DNA of 6,934 nucleotides. It comes from Candidatus Zixiibacteriota bacterium. Lineage in GTDB: Bacteria; Zixibacteria; MSB-5A5; GN15; FEB-12. The notes beneath the pieces were generated by a model. It was not told where the DNA came from, searched no databases, and saw only the letters and a list, made by a program, of their open reading frames with translations. Position numbers and translations under genes: made by a program. The DNA lies in the NCBI GenBank assembly GCA_030619345.1, contig JAUXBO010000126.1, forward strand, positions 1-6,934, written 5' to 3'. Below are positions 1-6,934 of the stretch, one piece after another (within the stretch, counting starts at the first letter, position 1; each line of letters starts with the position of its first letter).

Positions 1-2637
1 GACTTCTGGCAGATCAAAAGAGAAGATTTGTCAGTACAAGAGCAGAAACTAACGATTCTTTCAACCATTCAACGCGATGCTCGCGATCCATATCATCTTC
101 TTGAACTGCTTGATCTGGCTCTGAAAGAAATTATAACGCATCTTCCTGAGACATCGGGGATGCTGTTCTTGATAAATCGCAAGAGCCGTCAATTCGTGCT
201 GGCTGCCAGTGGTGGTTTGACACGGGAGGAGACGGCATCATACGAACGATATCCGTATCAGCGTAATACGCTTAGTCAGGCAATCGAAATCGGTGAAGCA
301 ACTATCACGGGCAGCTTTGATCCTCCAACGCCAAGTAGCGAGGAGATTGAATCCCGGTTTAAGTGCTGTCTCATGCTTCCGCTTATTTCCGGTGCGGAGC
401 GAATAGGCGGGCTTGTACTGCTATCAGAAAACAGCAATCAGTTCGGCAATTCAGAGGTCAAATATCTCGGTCCGGTGGCCGAATGGCTGGCCGAGAAAAT
501 CAAAACCTCCCGACTTACCCGGGAACTGGGCCGTATACGGCAAGAATCTCAATCGGCAGTACAAAATCGTTCGGAGATGCTGGAAAGACTGCATGGTGCT
601 GTTAAGGCTAAGACAGAGCGTGATCCGATTGGTGGATTCTGCAAGCAACTGGTTGGTGTGGTAGAGTCAAGCTCGGTTCATTTGTGTCGGTTGTCCGGAG
701 GAACGATCCAGTTTCTGGGCGGCAGTGAGCCTCTGTTGGATTTGTCCGAGAACTATCAAACTGCGCTGGTGGATGCGATAGGAAAAAACAAGCCGTTGAT
801 CGTAAATCAGGAAGTTATCGATGAGGGCGGCCAATCACATGTGTCGGTTTCGTCGCTGATTTTCCCCGTTGAGAACTCTGCTCAGCCGACAGCGCTTTTG
901 CTCAGAAAAGAATCTACGCCATTTAAGGTGAGTGAAGAGCATTTGAGTGAACTTGAATTATTTTCGCACCTTGTTGAGCTTCTCCTGTTTTTGCAGGAGA
1001 GTAATCGGACCAGTCTTGTTCGCCGCCAGGGATTTGAACAGATCATTCAATTGCTTCAAATAAAGAAGATCGAACCTTTTACGAGAAACTCCAATCAACT
1101 CCGCGACTCACTGAAGGCCGTTTTACCGCAAGGATCCAACGTACTGATTTTTGCCAGAGAGGAAGATGGCTCGTTTGTATCGGTGCCATCGTCCGGTGCG
1201 GCTGAAGACCAAATTACTATCGGAGCAGGAGAAGGTTCGATCGGCAAGGTGTTAGTGGATCTGAGACCTGATTATGCTGCTGGCAGAAACAAGGTCGACC
1301 TCATGATCGCATCTTTTGCACCTCCGATACAGGACTCGCTTCGCAAGTTGTCCGGTGAACAGGAAATACCTCAGTTCGCAGCAACCCTTCCCGTCATGAA
1401 ATTTGACCGCTTGATTGGGATTGTTATCCTGTTTAGTCGCGAATCAGACGAATCACGCCAGCAGGAACTGGAACGACTGGTAACACTGGCTATCGGCATG
1501 TACAATGTCGGACAGACGGTGAACCATCTCAATTCAGTTGCCAGGCATCAGGAAGTGGACCGCTCCTGTGTTTCTGGTTCGGCAGAGATCATCAACGAGA
1601 TCAATAATCGTCTGGCTTCAATTATCGGTCAGGCGGAGCTTGCGGCTGGGGAAGAGTCTGTTTCGGGTGAAATTCGTCAGAAGTTCATGGCGATTGTAGC
1701 TGAATCAGAACGAACTGCCGAGTATGTCCGAGAGTTCTTGACCGGAAATGAGTCAACAAAACAGACAGCGGGCGACTCCGCCGGTGCCCGTCAGTCTCTT
1801 GGTACTGTCATTGCTGCCGCCCTTGATAGTTGGAGAATCAGTGATAATCTATACATGATCGATGGACGTCCTCGGGAGATTGGCTGCAAAATCGAAGACG
1901 GTACGAGTGAATTACAGTTGAGAGGAAACTCGGCAAATCTTTTTGAAGGAGCAATCACGCATTTCGCTGACTTGGTACAGGATGACGAAGTCATATCCAT
2001 TGAAACGTACACCGAATCCGATTATCTCTATCTTGATATTTCACGCCACCGCAAAAATTTCCCTTCGGTGGACAGGGTTGCCAGGTTTGGCTTGTACCAG
2101 GTCCCTTCTGAAGTGCTAAAGAATAGACCCCGCGAAAGCTATCTGGTTAATCTCTCTGACGACTGCGCTTATTCGTTCGATCGCTATGCAGACCTTCCAT
2201 CGTACATCTCGTTCAGAATCCCTCTGGGGCAGCCAATTGACTCTAATTTGCCTTTGGCGGGTGGAAACATAAACGTTCTGGCTGTCGATGATCAGCCATT
2301 AATACTTGACCTGCTAAAAGCCATGTGTCAGTCAATGGAGTACCACATAGAAACTGCCACCAACGGCGATCACGCTATCGAGTTGGCCAGAAAACATGAA
2401 TTTGATATTGTCTTGACCGATCTGGCCATGCCTGGATTATCGGGACTTGAAACTGCTCGTAAGATTCGCCAACTCCAGCCAAATACGCCCATAATCCTGC
2501 TGACCGGCTGGGAGGCCACCCTTGAGCAGTCAGAACTGGACAAGGCTGGTATTACAGAGGTTCTTTACAAACCTTTCCGAATAGAGCAGTTGACAGAGCT
2601 TATCCGCAAGCAAATAAGCGAAAAATCGCACTCCTGA
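1..2637 (+). CDS. Multi-GAF hybrid sensor protein with degenerate histidine-kinase core and C-terminal receiver domain (5' end possibly outside window)
   Basis: Likely cytoplasmic signalling protein; no membrane segment or signal peptide is visible. Residues are numbered from the TTG at 28. Order: GAF-like domain (~18-160), helical linker (~160-195), a weaker GAF-like domain (~195-325), a third (~335-495), a DHp-like helical hairpin (~500-575), an ATPase-like remnant (~590-740) and a receiver domain (~747-866). The receiver is complete: acidic pair D754/D755, phospho-acceptor D798 in the TDLAMPG motif, T826 and K848-P849. The kinase core is abnormal. The H-box reads NEINNRLASIIG, with Asn523 where the phospho-accepting His belongs, and I find no N-box or DxGxG motif. 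The family normally senses a ligand through GAF and passes phosphate to the receiver; here self-phosphorylation is unlikely. The frame stays open from base 1 to TTG 28, and that TTG has only a badly spaced purine run before it, so the start is uncertain. The HDOD gene follows after 78 bases. Confidence 0.85.
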   Translation, partial: DFWQIKREDLSVQEQKLTILSTIQRDARDPYHLLELLDLALKEIITHLPETSGMLFLINRKSRQFVLAASGGLTREETASYERYPYQRNTLSQAIEIGEATITGSFDPPTPSSEEIESRFKCCLMLPLISGAERIGGLVLLSENSNQFGNSEVKYLGPVAEWLAEKIKTSRLTRELGRIRQESQSAVQNRSEMLERLHGAVKAKTERDPIGGFCKQLVGVVESSSVHLCRLSGGTIQFLGGSEPLLDLSENYQTALVDAIGKNKPLIVNQEVIDEGGQSHVSVSSLIFPVENSAQPTALLLRKESTPFKVSEEHLSELELFSHLVELLLFLQESNRTSLVRRQGFEQIIQLLQIKKIEPFTRNSNQLRDSLKAVLPQGSNVLIFAREEDGSFVSVPSSGAAEDQITIGAGEGSIGKVLVDLRPDYAAGRNKVDLMIASFAPPIQDSLRKLSGEQEIPQFAATLPVMKFDRLIGIVILFSRESDESRQQELERLVTLAIGMYNVGQTVNHLNSVARHQEVDRSCVSGSAEIINEINNRLASIIGQAELAAGEESVSGEIRQKFMAIVAESERTAEYVREFLTGNESTKQTAGDSAGARQSLGTVIAAALDSWRISDNLYMIDGRPREIGCKIEDGTSELQLRGNSANLFEGAITHFADLVQDDEVISIETYTESDYLYLDISRHRKNFPSVDRVARFGLYQVPSEVLKNRPRESYLVNLSDDCAYSFDRYADLPSYISFRIPLGQPIDSNLPLAGGNINVLAVDDQPLILDLLKAMCQSMEYHIETATNGDHAIELARKHEFDIVLTDLAMPGLSGLETARKIRQLQPNTPIILLTGWEATLEQSELDKAGITEVLYKPFRIEQLTELIRKQISEKSHS

Positions 2638-2704
2638 ACGCACTTTTTTCATCTGACGTTAAACCTTTCGTCACCTTTTCCGATACTACCAACAGGCTTA
2701 TTGT

Positions 2705-2708
2705 GAGG
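2705..2708 (+). promoter_or_regulatory. Shine-Dalgarno site for the HDOD gene
   Basis: GAGG followed by seven bases and then GTG at 2716. An in-frame TGA at 2704-2706 overlaps it and excludes any longer protein, so this site fixes the GTG start. Confidence 0.75.
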
Positions 2709-2715
2709 TATTTAC

Positions 2716-4041
2716 GTGGATAAGATACACATTATTGAAGAATTACAGCGAAGTAAACAGATACTCTCTTTGCCTCAGGTACTGGCGAAAATTCTGGAAG
2801 AGGTCGGCAAAGAGGATTTCTCGGCAGATATGTTGTCGAGGATCATTCTCCAGGACCCGTCGTTAACAGGCAAAATCCTGAAGTTAGCAAATTCACCCGC
2901 TTATCAACGGATGACAGAAATTACCACCGTTCAGCAGGCCGTGGCCATGCTGGGCGTTACCACAGTAAAATGCCTGGCTCTCTCAAGTTCTATCTTCCAT
3001 CCTGAGACTATAGCTGCCGAGACCGGTTTAGACCCTAGGGAGTTTTTTGCCTACATCCTGTCAATTGCTGCCGCCTCTGACAAAGTCGCTCGGGCAGTTG
3101 GGATCAAAGCGCCTGAAGAAGCTATGGTCGCCGGTCTTCTGACTGATATTGGGTCTGTCTATTTTCTCCACCACTACCCCAAGGAATATCGCAAAGTCCT
3201 CGCGCTTACTCGTAAAGGAATGCCTATTACCGATGCGGAAATCCGAGTGTTTGGTATCGACCACTGCGAAGTAGGAGCGAAGATCGCAGCGACCTGGAAA
3301 CTACCTGAGTTTGTTGAAAAATCAATTGCCAGCCACCATAACATGAGTGAAATCGATCAATCCGACAAGCTGTCCAATTGCGTGAAATTAGCAGCTTTGC
3401 TCACTGTCGATAATTTCACCGGCTATCAGCAGCCACTGGAAGAACGATTGGCACAGATCGGACAGGTAAGTGAGGCGCTGTCGCTGAGCAAGTCAGAAGT
3501 TGATGAGGTCTGTTTCTCCCTTCTCGCTGGATCTGTAGAAATGGCCGAGTATCTGGGGGTCGATGTCGGCGACTATGAGACAATACTCATCAAAGCTAAC
3601 CAGGAAATATGGAGTTCATATCTTACTATTGAGAACCTTTTCAAAGAACGTCAGGAATTGAGCCAGAAGCTTCTCAAGGAGGAAAGGGAAAAAGGGGCGA
3701 TTCAATCAAAGAATGTAGCTATGGCAACTCTTTCGCACTACCTCAATAACGCTGCTATGGCAGTCTATGGAAGATCTCAGATTATGCGCCTTCTGGCGAA
3801 CAGTGGCAAGAACGATAAGCTTCTGGAACAGTTGCCGGATACGCTTGATGTGATCGACCGGGCGGTTATGAAGATTGTTGCCGTATTGGAAGAAATGCGC
3901 GAAGTTTCTCCGATCGACGATGAGTCGTTCTACAATGTGTCAAAGGCCTTGAATCTCGATGACAAACTTGCCCAGCGCTTGGATGATATGAACGAAAGTA
4001 AGAAGTGGAACCTGGAAGTTACTGAGCATCAGACGCCCTAG
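2716..4041 (+). CDS. HDOD-domain signalling protein with C-terminal H-box (DHp-like) helical hairpin
   Basis: Predicted 441-residue soluble regulatory protein. The HDOD domain spans ~10-215: a leucine-rich start with SLPQVL, the IILQDPSL motif, NSPAY at 59-63, a QAVAMLG helix, then GLLTDIG at 140-146, DHCEVG at 182-187 and SHHN at 206-209. GLLTDIG has Thr where a true HD phosphohydrolase has His, so catalysis is not expected; HDOD proteins usually act through protein contacts. A helical, charged coiled-coil-like linker (~290-335) leads into LSHYLNNAAMAVYG, which resembles the H-box of histidine kinases, with His341 in the phospho-acceptor position and an N344-N345 pair. A second helix follows (~365-395). 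No ATPase or receiver domain follows; the protein ends ~40 residues later in a polar tail. The GTG start is supported by a Shine-Dalgarno site at 2705-2708 and an in-frame stop at 2704. It lies 78 bases after the GAF hybrid on the same strand, so a shared operon and pathway are plausible. HDOD is certain; the DHp reading is by motif only. Confidence 0.9.
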   Translation: MDKIHIIEELQRSKQILSLPQVLAKILEEVGKEDFSADMLSRIILQDPSLTGKILKLANSPAYQRMTEITTVQQAVAMLGVTTVKCLALSSSIFHPETIAAETGLDPREFFAYILSIAAASDKVARAVGIKAPEEAMVAGLLTDIGSVYFLHHYPKEYRKVLALTRKGMPITDAEIRVFGIDHCEVGAKIAATWKLPEFVEKSIASHHNMSEIDQSDKLSNCVKLAALLTVDNFTGYQQPLEERLAQIGQVSEALSLSKSEVDEVCFSLLAGSVEMAEYLGVDVGDYETILIKANQEIWSSYLTIENLFKERQELSQKLLKEEREKGAIQSKNVAMATLSHYLNNAAMAVYGRSQIMRLLANSGKNDKLLEQLPDTLDVIDRAVMKIVAVLEEMREVSPIDDESFYNVSKALNLDDKLAQRLDDMNESKKWNLEVTEHQTP

Positions 4042-4052
4042 TTTCTGATCTG

Positions 4053-4081
4053 TTGACCTGACTGCCTATCTGATGTAGATT
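4053..4081 (+). promoter_or_regulatory. Candidate sigma70-type promoter for aroC
   Basis: TTGACC at 4053-4058 (5 of 6 matches to the -35 consensus), a 17-base spacer, and TAGATT at 4076-4081 (4 of 6 to the -10 consensus). Transcription would start about 4088, on the A of the aroC ATG. The spacing is ideal but the -10 is weak, and the host's sigma factor preference is unknown. Confidence 0.35.
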
Positions 4082-4087
4082 ATTCAG

Positions 4088-5287
4088 ATGCTTAGATACC
4101 TTACCTCCGGAGAATCACACGGCCCACAATTGACAGCAATTGTAGATGGCCTTCCATCCGGACTACGGATCAATCTGGACAGCCTCAATTTCCAACTGGC
4201 CCGCAGGCAAAAAGGGTACGGGAGAGGCGGCCGGATGAAAATTGAATCCGACAAAGCTCTAATCAAGTCAGGTCTCCGGGCCGGATTTACACTTGGCGGA
4301 CCTATCACGCTTGTTAACGAAAACAAGGACTGGGATAATTGGACTTCGATTATGGATCCAGTCAATCCGATTGCGGATGATTTGGGGCTTAAGGAGAAGC
4401 GGCTGGCGTTCGAGACGACCAAACCCCGCCCCGGTCATGCCGACCTCCCCGGTGGCGTTAAGTGGAATCATCATGATCTGCGAAATGTTCTTGAGCGGGC
4501 CTCAGCCCGTGAAACAGCTGCTCGGGTTGCAGCCGGCAGCCTGGCTCGACAGTTTCTGGAATATTTCAATGTTCAGTTTGCCGCTCATGTTGTTGCTATT
4601 GGCAACGTGACTCTCTCGGTAGCAATAGATTACTCTGACTTAGGGGCATTGGCAGATTTGGCCGAGAAATCGGAAGTCCGTTGTGTTGACCCGGAGACAT
4701 CGGCGGCCATGATAGAACAAATCAAGTTGGTCCAAAAAGAGCGCGACTCCCTGGGCGGAATTGTCGAACTTATTGTGCGCGGACTTCCCATAGGCCTGGG
4801 TGGCTTGTCCCAATGGTCGGATCGACTCGACGGAATTCTGGCTCAGGCACTGATGTCGATACAATCGGTCAAAGGGGTTGAAATTGGGCTTGGATTTGAA
4901 TCATCTCGTCGTCGTGGCTCCGAAGTTCACGACGAAATTTTCTACGATGAGTCAGGTGACCCCGCACGCAAAAAGTTTTTCCGTAATACGAACAATGCCG
5001 GTGGTCTTGAGGGAGGGATAACCAACGGGGAAGACCTGGTTATAAAAATTGCTAATAAACCAATTTCAACTCTCAATCGACCTCTCAAGACTGTTGACGT
5101 GAGCACCAAGAAGCCAGCCGAAGCAATGGTCGAGCGAACCGACAATTGTATTGTTCCGGCGCTTGGCGTGGTCTGTGAGGCCGCAATTGCCCCGGTACTT
5201 GCCGAGGCCTTTATGTCCAAATTCGGCTCCGACAATATGGTCGAGATTGAGCGAAATTATAAGGCCTTTCTCGATTCTGAATACTAA
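4088..5287 (+). CDS. aroC: Chorismate synthase
   Basis: Converts 5-enolpyruvylshikimate-3-phosphate to chorismate, the last step of the shikimate pathway, in the cytoplasm with reduced FMN as cofactor. All three family signatures are present: GESHGPQLTAIVDGLP at residues 8-23 with His11, ERASARETAARVAAG at about 136-150, and RTDNCIVPALGVVCEA near the C-terminus (Thr where Ser is common). RPGHAD (His117) and the NHHDLR segment (127-132) are also conserved. At 399 residues it matches the long form typified by Bacillus (about 390) rather than the shorter enterobacterial form, and it looks complete. The ATG start gives the standard MLRYLTSGESHG beginning. No Shine-Dalgarno sequence precedes it, but a candidate promoter sits directly upstream. 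No other shikimate gene is in the window. The preceding HDOD gene ends 46 bases before and the aminopeptidase starts 93 bases after. Confidence 0.97.
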   Translation: MLRYLTSGESHGPQLTAIVDGLPSGLRINLDSLNFQLARRQKGYGRGGRMKIESDKALIKSGLRAGFTLGGPITLVNENKDWDNWTSIMDPVNPIADDLGLKEKRLAFETTKPRPGHADLPGGVKWNHHDLRNVLERASARETAARVAAGSLARQFLEYFNVQFAAHVVAIGNVTLSVAIDYSDLGALADLAEKSEVRCVDPETSAAMIEQIKLVQKERDSLGGIVELIVRGLPIGLGGLSQWSDRLDGILAQALMSIQSVKGVEIGLGFESSRRRGSEVHDEIFYDESGDPARKKFFRNTNNAGGLEGGITNGEDLVIKIANKPISTLNRPLKTVDVSTKKPAEAMVERTDNCIVPALGVVCEAAIAPVLAEAFMSKFGSDNMVEIERNYKAFLDSEY

Positions 5288-5369
5288 TCCTACGTCTTAG
5301 CTTCGACAGATATTCCCTGTTCGGTAATCATTGCGAAAGCGATTCTGATGTCTTACCTTGAAAAAAACC

Positions 5370-5375
5370 AGGAGG
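5370..5375 (+). promoter_or_regulatory. Strong Shine-Dalgarno site that sets the pepA start
   Basis: AGGAGG, a full match to the anti-Shine-Dalgarno core, lies five bases before ATG 5381. It decides this start over the in-frame ATG at 5348, which has no such site upstream. Confidence 0.85.
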
Positions 5376-5380
5376 CATCA

Positions 5381-6874
5381 ATGCAATTTTCTGTTCTGAC
5401 CGGCAAGCCGGAAACAATCACAGCCGACACACTCGTAATATTCGTAAGCCAATTTAGCAAGATAAGTGACAGTTTGCTCAAGCAGATCGACAAGGCCAGC
5501 GGTTCCGGGCTGTCGACCATGCTCAATGCCGGACAGTTTGAAGGCAAGAGTAACCAGACAGTGGAGCTGTTCGGTTTGGAAGGATTCATGTCGCCACGTC
5601 TCATTCTGGTTGGCATGGGACAGCGACCGGCTTCCGATTTTGATAAGTTCCGACAGGCAGCAGGCACGATCGCGAAATTGCAGGGATTTAGAAAATCAGA
5701 TTCGGTTCTGTTTCATCTCGGAAATGTCAAATCTCCCGAGTCTTTTCAGGCGGTTGTCGAAGGCTGCATGCTGGGTGGATACAAATTCCTGCAATACAAA
5801 GGGGACAGCGATAGTCAGACAGTCGAGCTTCCCTCATCGTTTACATTTGTAACTTCCGATTCACAGACAAAAAGAAAAGCGGACAAGGCCGTGAGTCGGG
5901 GACAGATACTCGCCGAAGGACAACTTCTGGTTCGAGATCTGGCCTCCACACCGGGGAACTACCTGACTCCAAAACTTCTCGCCGGTCGTGTCGAGAAACT
6001 CGGGAAGAAGCACAAATTCTCGGTGTCTGTCCTTGATGAAAAACAAATGGCTAAGAAAAAAATGGGCGCGCTGCTCTCCGTCTCGCGCGGTTCTACAGAG
6101 CCTGCTCGTTTTATTATTATGAAACACAACGGTGGCCACAAAGGACAAGCGCCGGTCGTTCTGGTCGGTAAGGGCGTTACATTCGACTCCGGCGGAATCT
6201 CGCTCAAGGCAGGGCTGAACATGCACGAAATGAAAGGTGACATGACCGGTGGCGCCTGTGTCATCGCTGCTTTGACAACAGCAGCAAGATTGAAACTACC
6301 GCTTAACGTGGTTGGTCTGGTTCCGGCGACCGAAAACATGCCGGCGGGAAACGCCACCAAACCGGGTGACGTGGTGACATCGCGCAAAGGGCTAACCATT
6401 GAGGTCATTAATACTGATGCCGAAGGCCGCATGATTCTCGCTGACGCGCTCGATTACGCAAATGAATTCAAGCCGCAGGCCGTTATCGATATTGCGACGT
6501 TGACAGGCGCATCGCTCTATATAATCGGATACGAAGGCGCGCCATTCTTCAGCAATAACAAAAAGCTGAAGGCGAAGATCGAATCGGCATCGAGCGCTAC
6601 ATCCGAGAGAGTTTGGAATATGCCGTTGTGGGATGCTTTCAGCGAAAGTATGAAATCTCCGGTGGCCGATCTCTGGAACTCCGGTGGCCGTGATGCCGGG
6701 ACCTGTAAGGCGGCCTCGTTCCTGGAGTATTTTATTGGTGACTGGCCGTGGGCACATATTGATATTGCTTATGTCGATGTCGAACCAAAGGGGAGACCAT
6801 ACATTCCCAAAGGCGCCACCGGCATTGGCCTGCGTTTGTTGATTGAAACGCTAAGTAACTGGAAAAAACTATAG
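5381..6874 (+). CDS. pepA: Leucyl aminopeptidase (cytosol aminopeptidase, peptidase family M17)
   Basis: Two-metal aminopeptidase that removes N-terminal residues, commonly leucine, from peptides in the cytoplasm; family members are usually hexamers. The N-terminal macro-like domain covers ~1-165 and the catalytic domain ~175-497. The signature NTDAEGRM is at 344-351. Metal ligands are K264, D269, D287, D346 and E348, and the catalytic pair is K276 and R350. Each lies exactly six positions before its counterpart in E. coli PepA (270, 275, 293, 352, 354, 282, 356), as recalled from the family. The C-terminal VADLWNSGGRDAG and PKGATGIG segments are also typical. I chose ATG 5381 (497 residues) over the in-frame ATG at 5348 because AGGAGG at 5370-5375 sits five bases before it and residues before it (SYLEKNQEAS) resemble no family N-terminus. 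It follows aroC by 93 bases and could be cotranscribed or have its own promoter. The gene is complete. Confidence 0.97.
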   Translation: MQFSVLTGKPETITADTLVIFVSQFSKISDSLLKQIDKASGSGLSTMLNAGQFEGKSNQTVELFGLEGFMSPRLILVGMGQRPASDFDKFRQAAGTIAKLQGFRKSDSVLFHLGNVKSPESFQAVVEGCMLGGYKFLQYKGDSDSQTVELPSSFTFVTSDSQTKRKADKAVSRGQILAEGQLLVRDLASTPGNYLTPKLLAGRVEKLGKKHKFSVSVLDEKQMAKKKMGALLSVSRGSTEPARFIIMKHNGGHKGQAPVVLVGKGVTFDSGGISLKAGLNMHEMKGDMTGGACVIAALTTAARLKLPLNVVGLVPATENMPAGNATKPGDVVTSRKGLTIEVINTDAEGRMILADALDYANEFKPQAVIDIATLTGASLYIIGYEGAPFFSNNKKLKAKIESASSATSERVWNMPLWDAFSESMKSPVADLWNSGGRDAGTCKAASFLEYFIGDWPWAHIDIAYVDVEPKGRPYIPKGATGIGLRLLIETLSNWKKL

Positions 6875-6893
6875 GATAATTTGGTGGGGTAGT

Positions 6894-6933
6894 GTCGGGT
6901 TTCTCCTTCGCTTCGCTCATCCGGAACACCGAC
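6894..6933. repeat. Imperfect hairpin downstream of pepA, cut by the window edge; possible dispersed repeat unit or terminator
   Basis: GTCGG (6894-6898) pairs with CCGAC (6929-6933). After an unpaired A at 6928, GTTTC (6899-6903) pairs with GGAAC (6923-6927) with one T-G wobble. The ~19-base loop contains the tandem CTTCGCTTCGCTC. It starts 20 bases after the pepA stop. No T-run is visible on the right because the window ends at 6934, so a rho-independent terminator can be neither confirmed nor excluded. The layout also resembles short palindromic intergenic repeats. Only one copy is present here. Confidence 0.4.
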
Positions 6934-6934
6934 C

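Noticed and set aside
2654..2673. TGACG / CGTCA inverted repeat in the gap between the GAF hybrid and the HDOD gene, followed by CCTTTTCC
   Set aside because: Only five pairs with a ten-base loop and a broken T-run; too weak to call a terminator or operator.
2659..2687. TTAAAC, 17 bases, GATACT as a promoter for the HDOD gene
   Set aside because: The -35 matches only three of six positions and the -10 four of six; a match of this quality is expected by chance.
3121..3160. Possibility that the HDOD protein is an active HD-type phosphohydrolase
   Set aside because: The expected HD pair is TD (Thr143-Asp144) and the other metal-binding histidines are not in the HD-GYP arrangement; the HDOD motifs fit better.
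4084..4422. 112-codon minus-strand open frame opposite the aroC 5' end
   Set aside because: It is antisense to strongly conserved chorismate synthase codons and its product has no recognisable features.
5303..5330. TCGACA at 5303-5308 as a -35 box for a separate pepA promoter
   Set aside because: A reasonable -35 match, but no convincing -10 at 16 to 18 bases downstream.
5959..6432. 157-codon open frame on the minus strand within pepA
   Set aside because: It lies wholly opposite the conserved M17 catalytic domain, has no recognisable domain or ribosome site, and is a shadow of the real gene.
6657..6690. Twelve-base direct repeat CTCCGGTGGCCG at 6657 and 6679 inside pepA
   Set aside because: The copies are 22 bases apart and in different frames, and both encode conserved M17 residues (VAD and NSGGR), so coding constraint explains them.

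Overview
The window is a compact, gene-dense bacterial segment with four protein-coding genes, all on the + strand. The gaps between them are 45 to 95 bases. I see no tRNA, rRNA, CRISPR array, insertion sequence or phage signature. Base composition looks moderate (near 50% G+C by eye) and similar across all four genes, so nothing suggests recent transfer. The host cannot be named from this window. Sensory GAF-hybrid and HDOD signalling proteins, a long-form chorismate synthase and clear Shine-Dalgarno sites on two genes fit a free-living Gram-negative-type bacterium. An uncultured lineage (for example of the FCB superphylum) or a deltaproteobacterium-like group is possible, but this is a low-confidence guess.

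Layout. Positions 1-2637: a large multi-GAF hybrid sensor protein. Its reading frame is open to the left edge, so its true start may lie outside the window. It has three GAF-like domains, a histidine-kinase-like core that has lost its key residues, and an intact C-terminal receiver domain. Positions 2716-4041: an HDOD-domain protein whose C-terminus is a coiled coil followed by a histidine-kinase-type H-box helix that keeps the His, with no ATPase domain behind it. Positions 4088-5287: chorismate synthase (aroC), the last step of the shikimate pathway. Positions 5381-6874: leucyl aminopeptidase (pepA, family M17). The last ~40 bases hold an imperfect hairpin cut by the window edge.

How the genes may work together. 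The first two form a likely signalling pair and the last two are housekeeping genes. The most interesting point is that the phosphotransfer parts look divided between the two signalling proteins. The hybrid has a receiver Asp but an Asn where the H-box His should be, and no recognisable ATP-binding boxes. The HDOD protein has an H-box His but neither an ATPase nor a receiver. They could be two parts of one relay fed by a kinase encoded elsewhere, or a purely scaffold-like sensory complex. This is inference from sequence motifs only. The aroC gene has no Shine-Dalgarno site but has a candidate promoter placed so that transcription would begin at its ATG.
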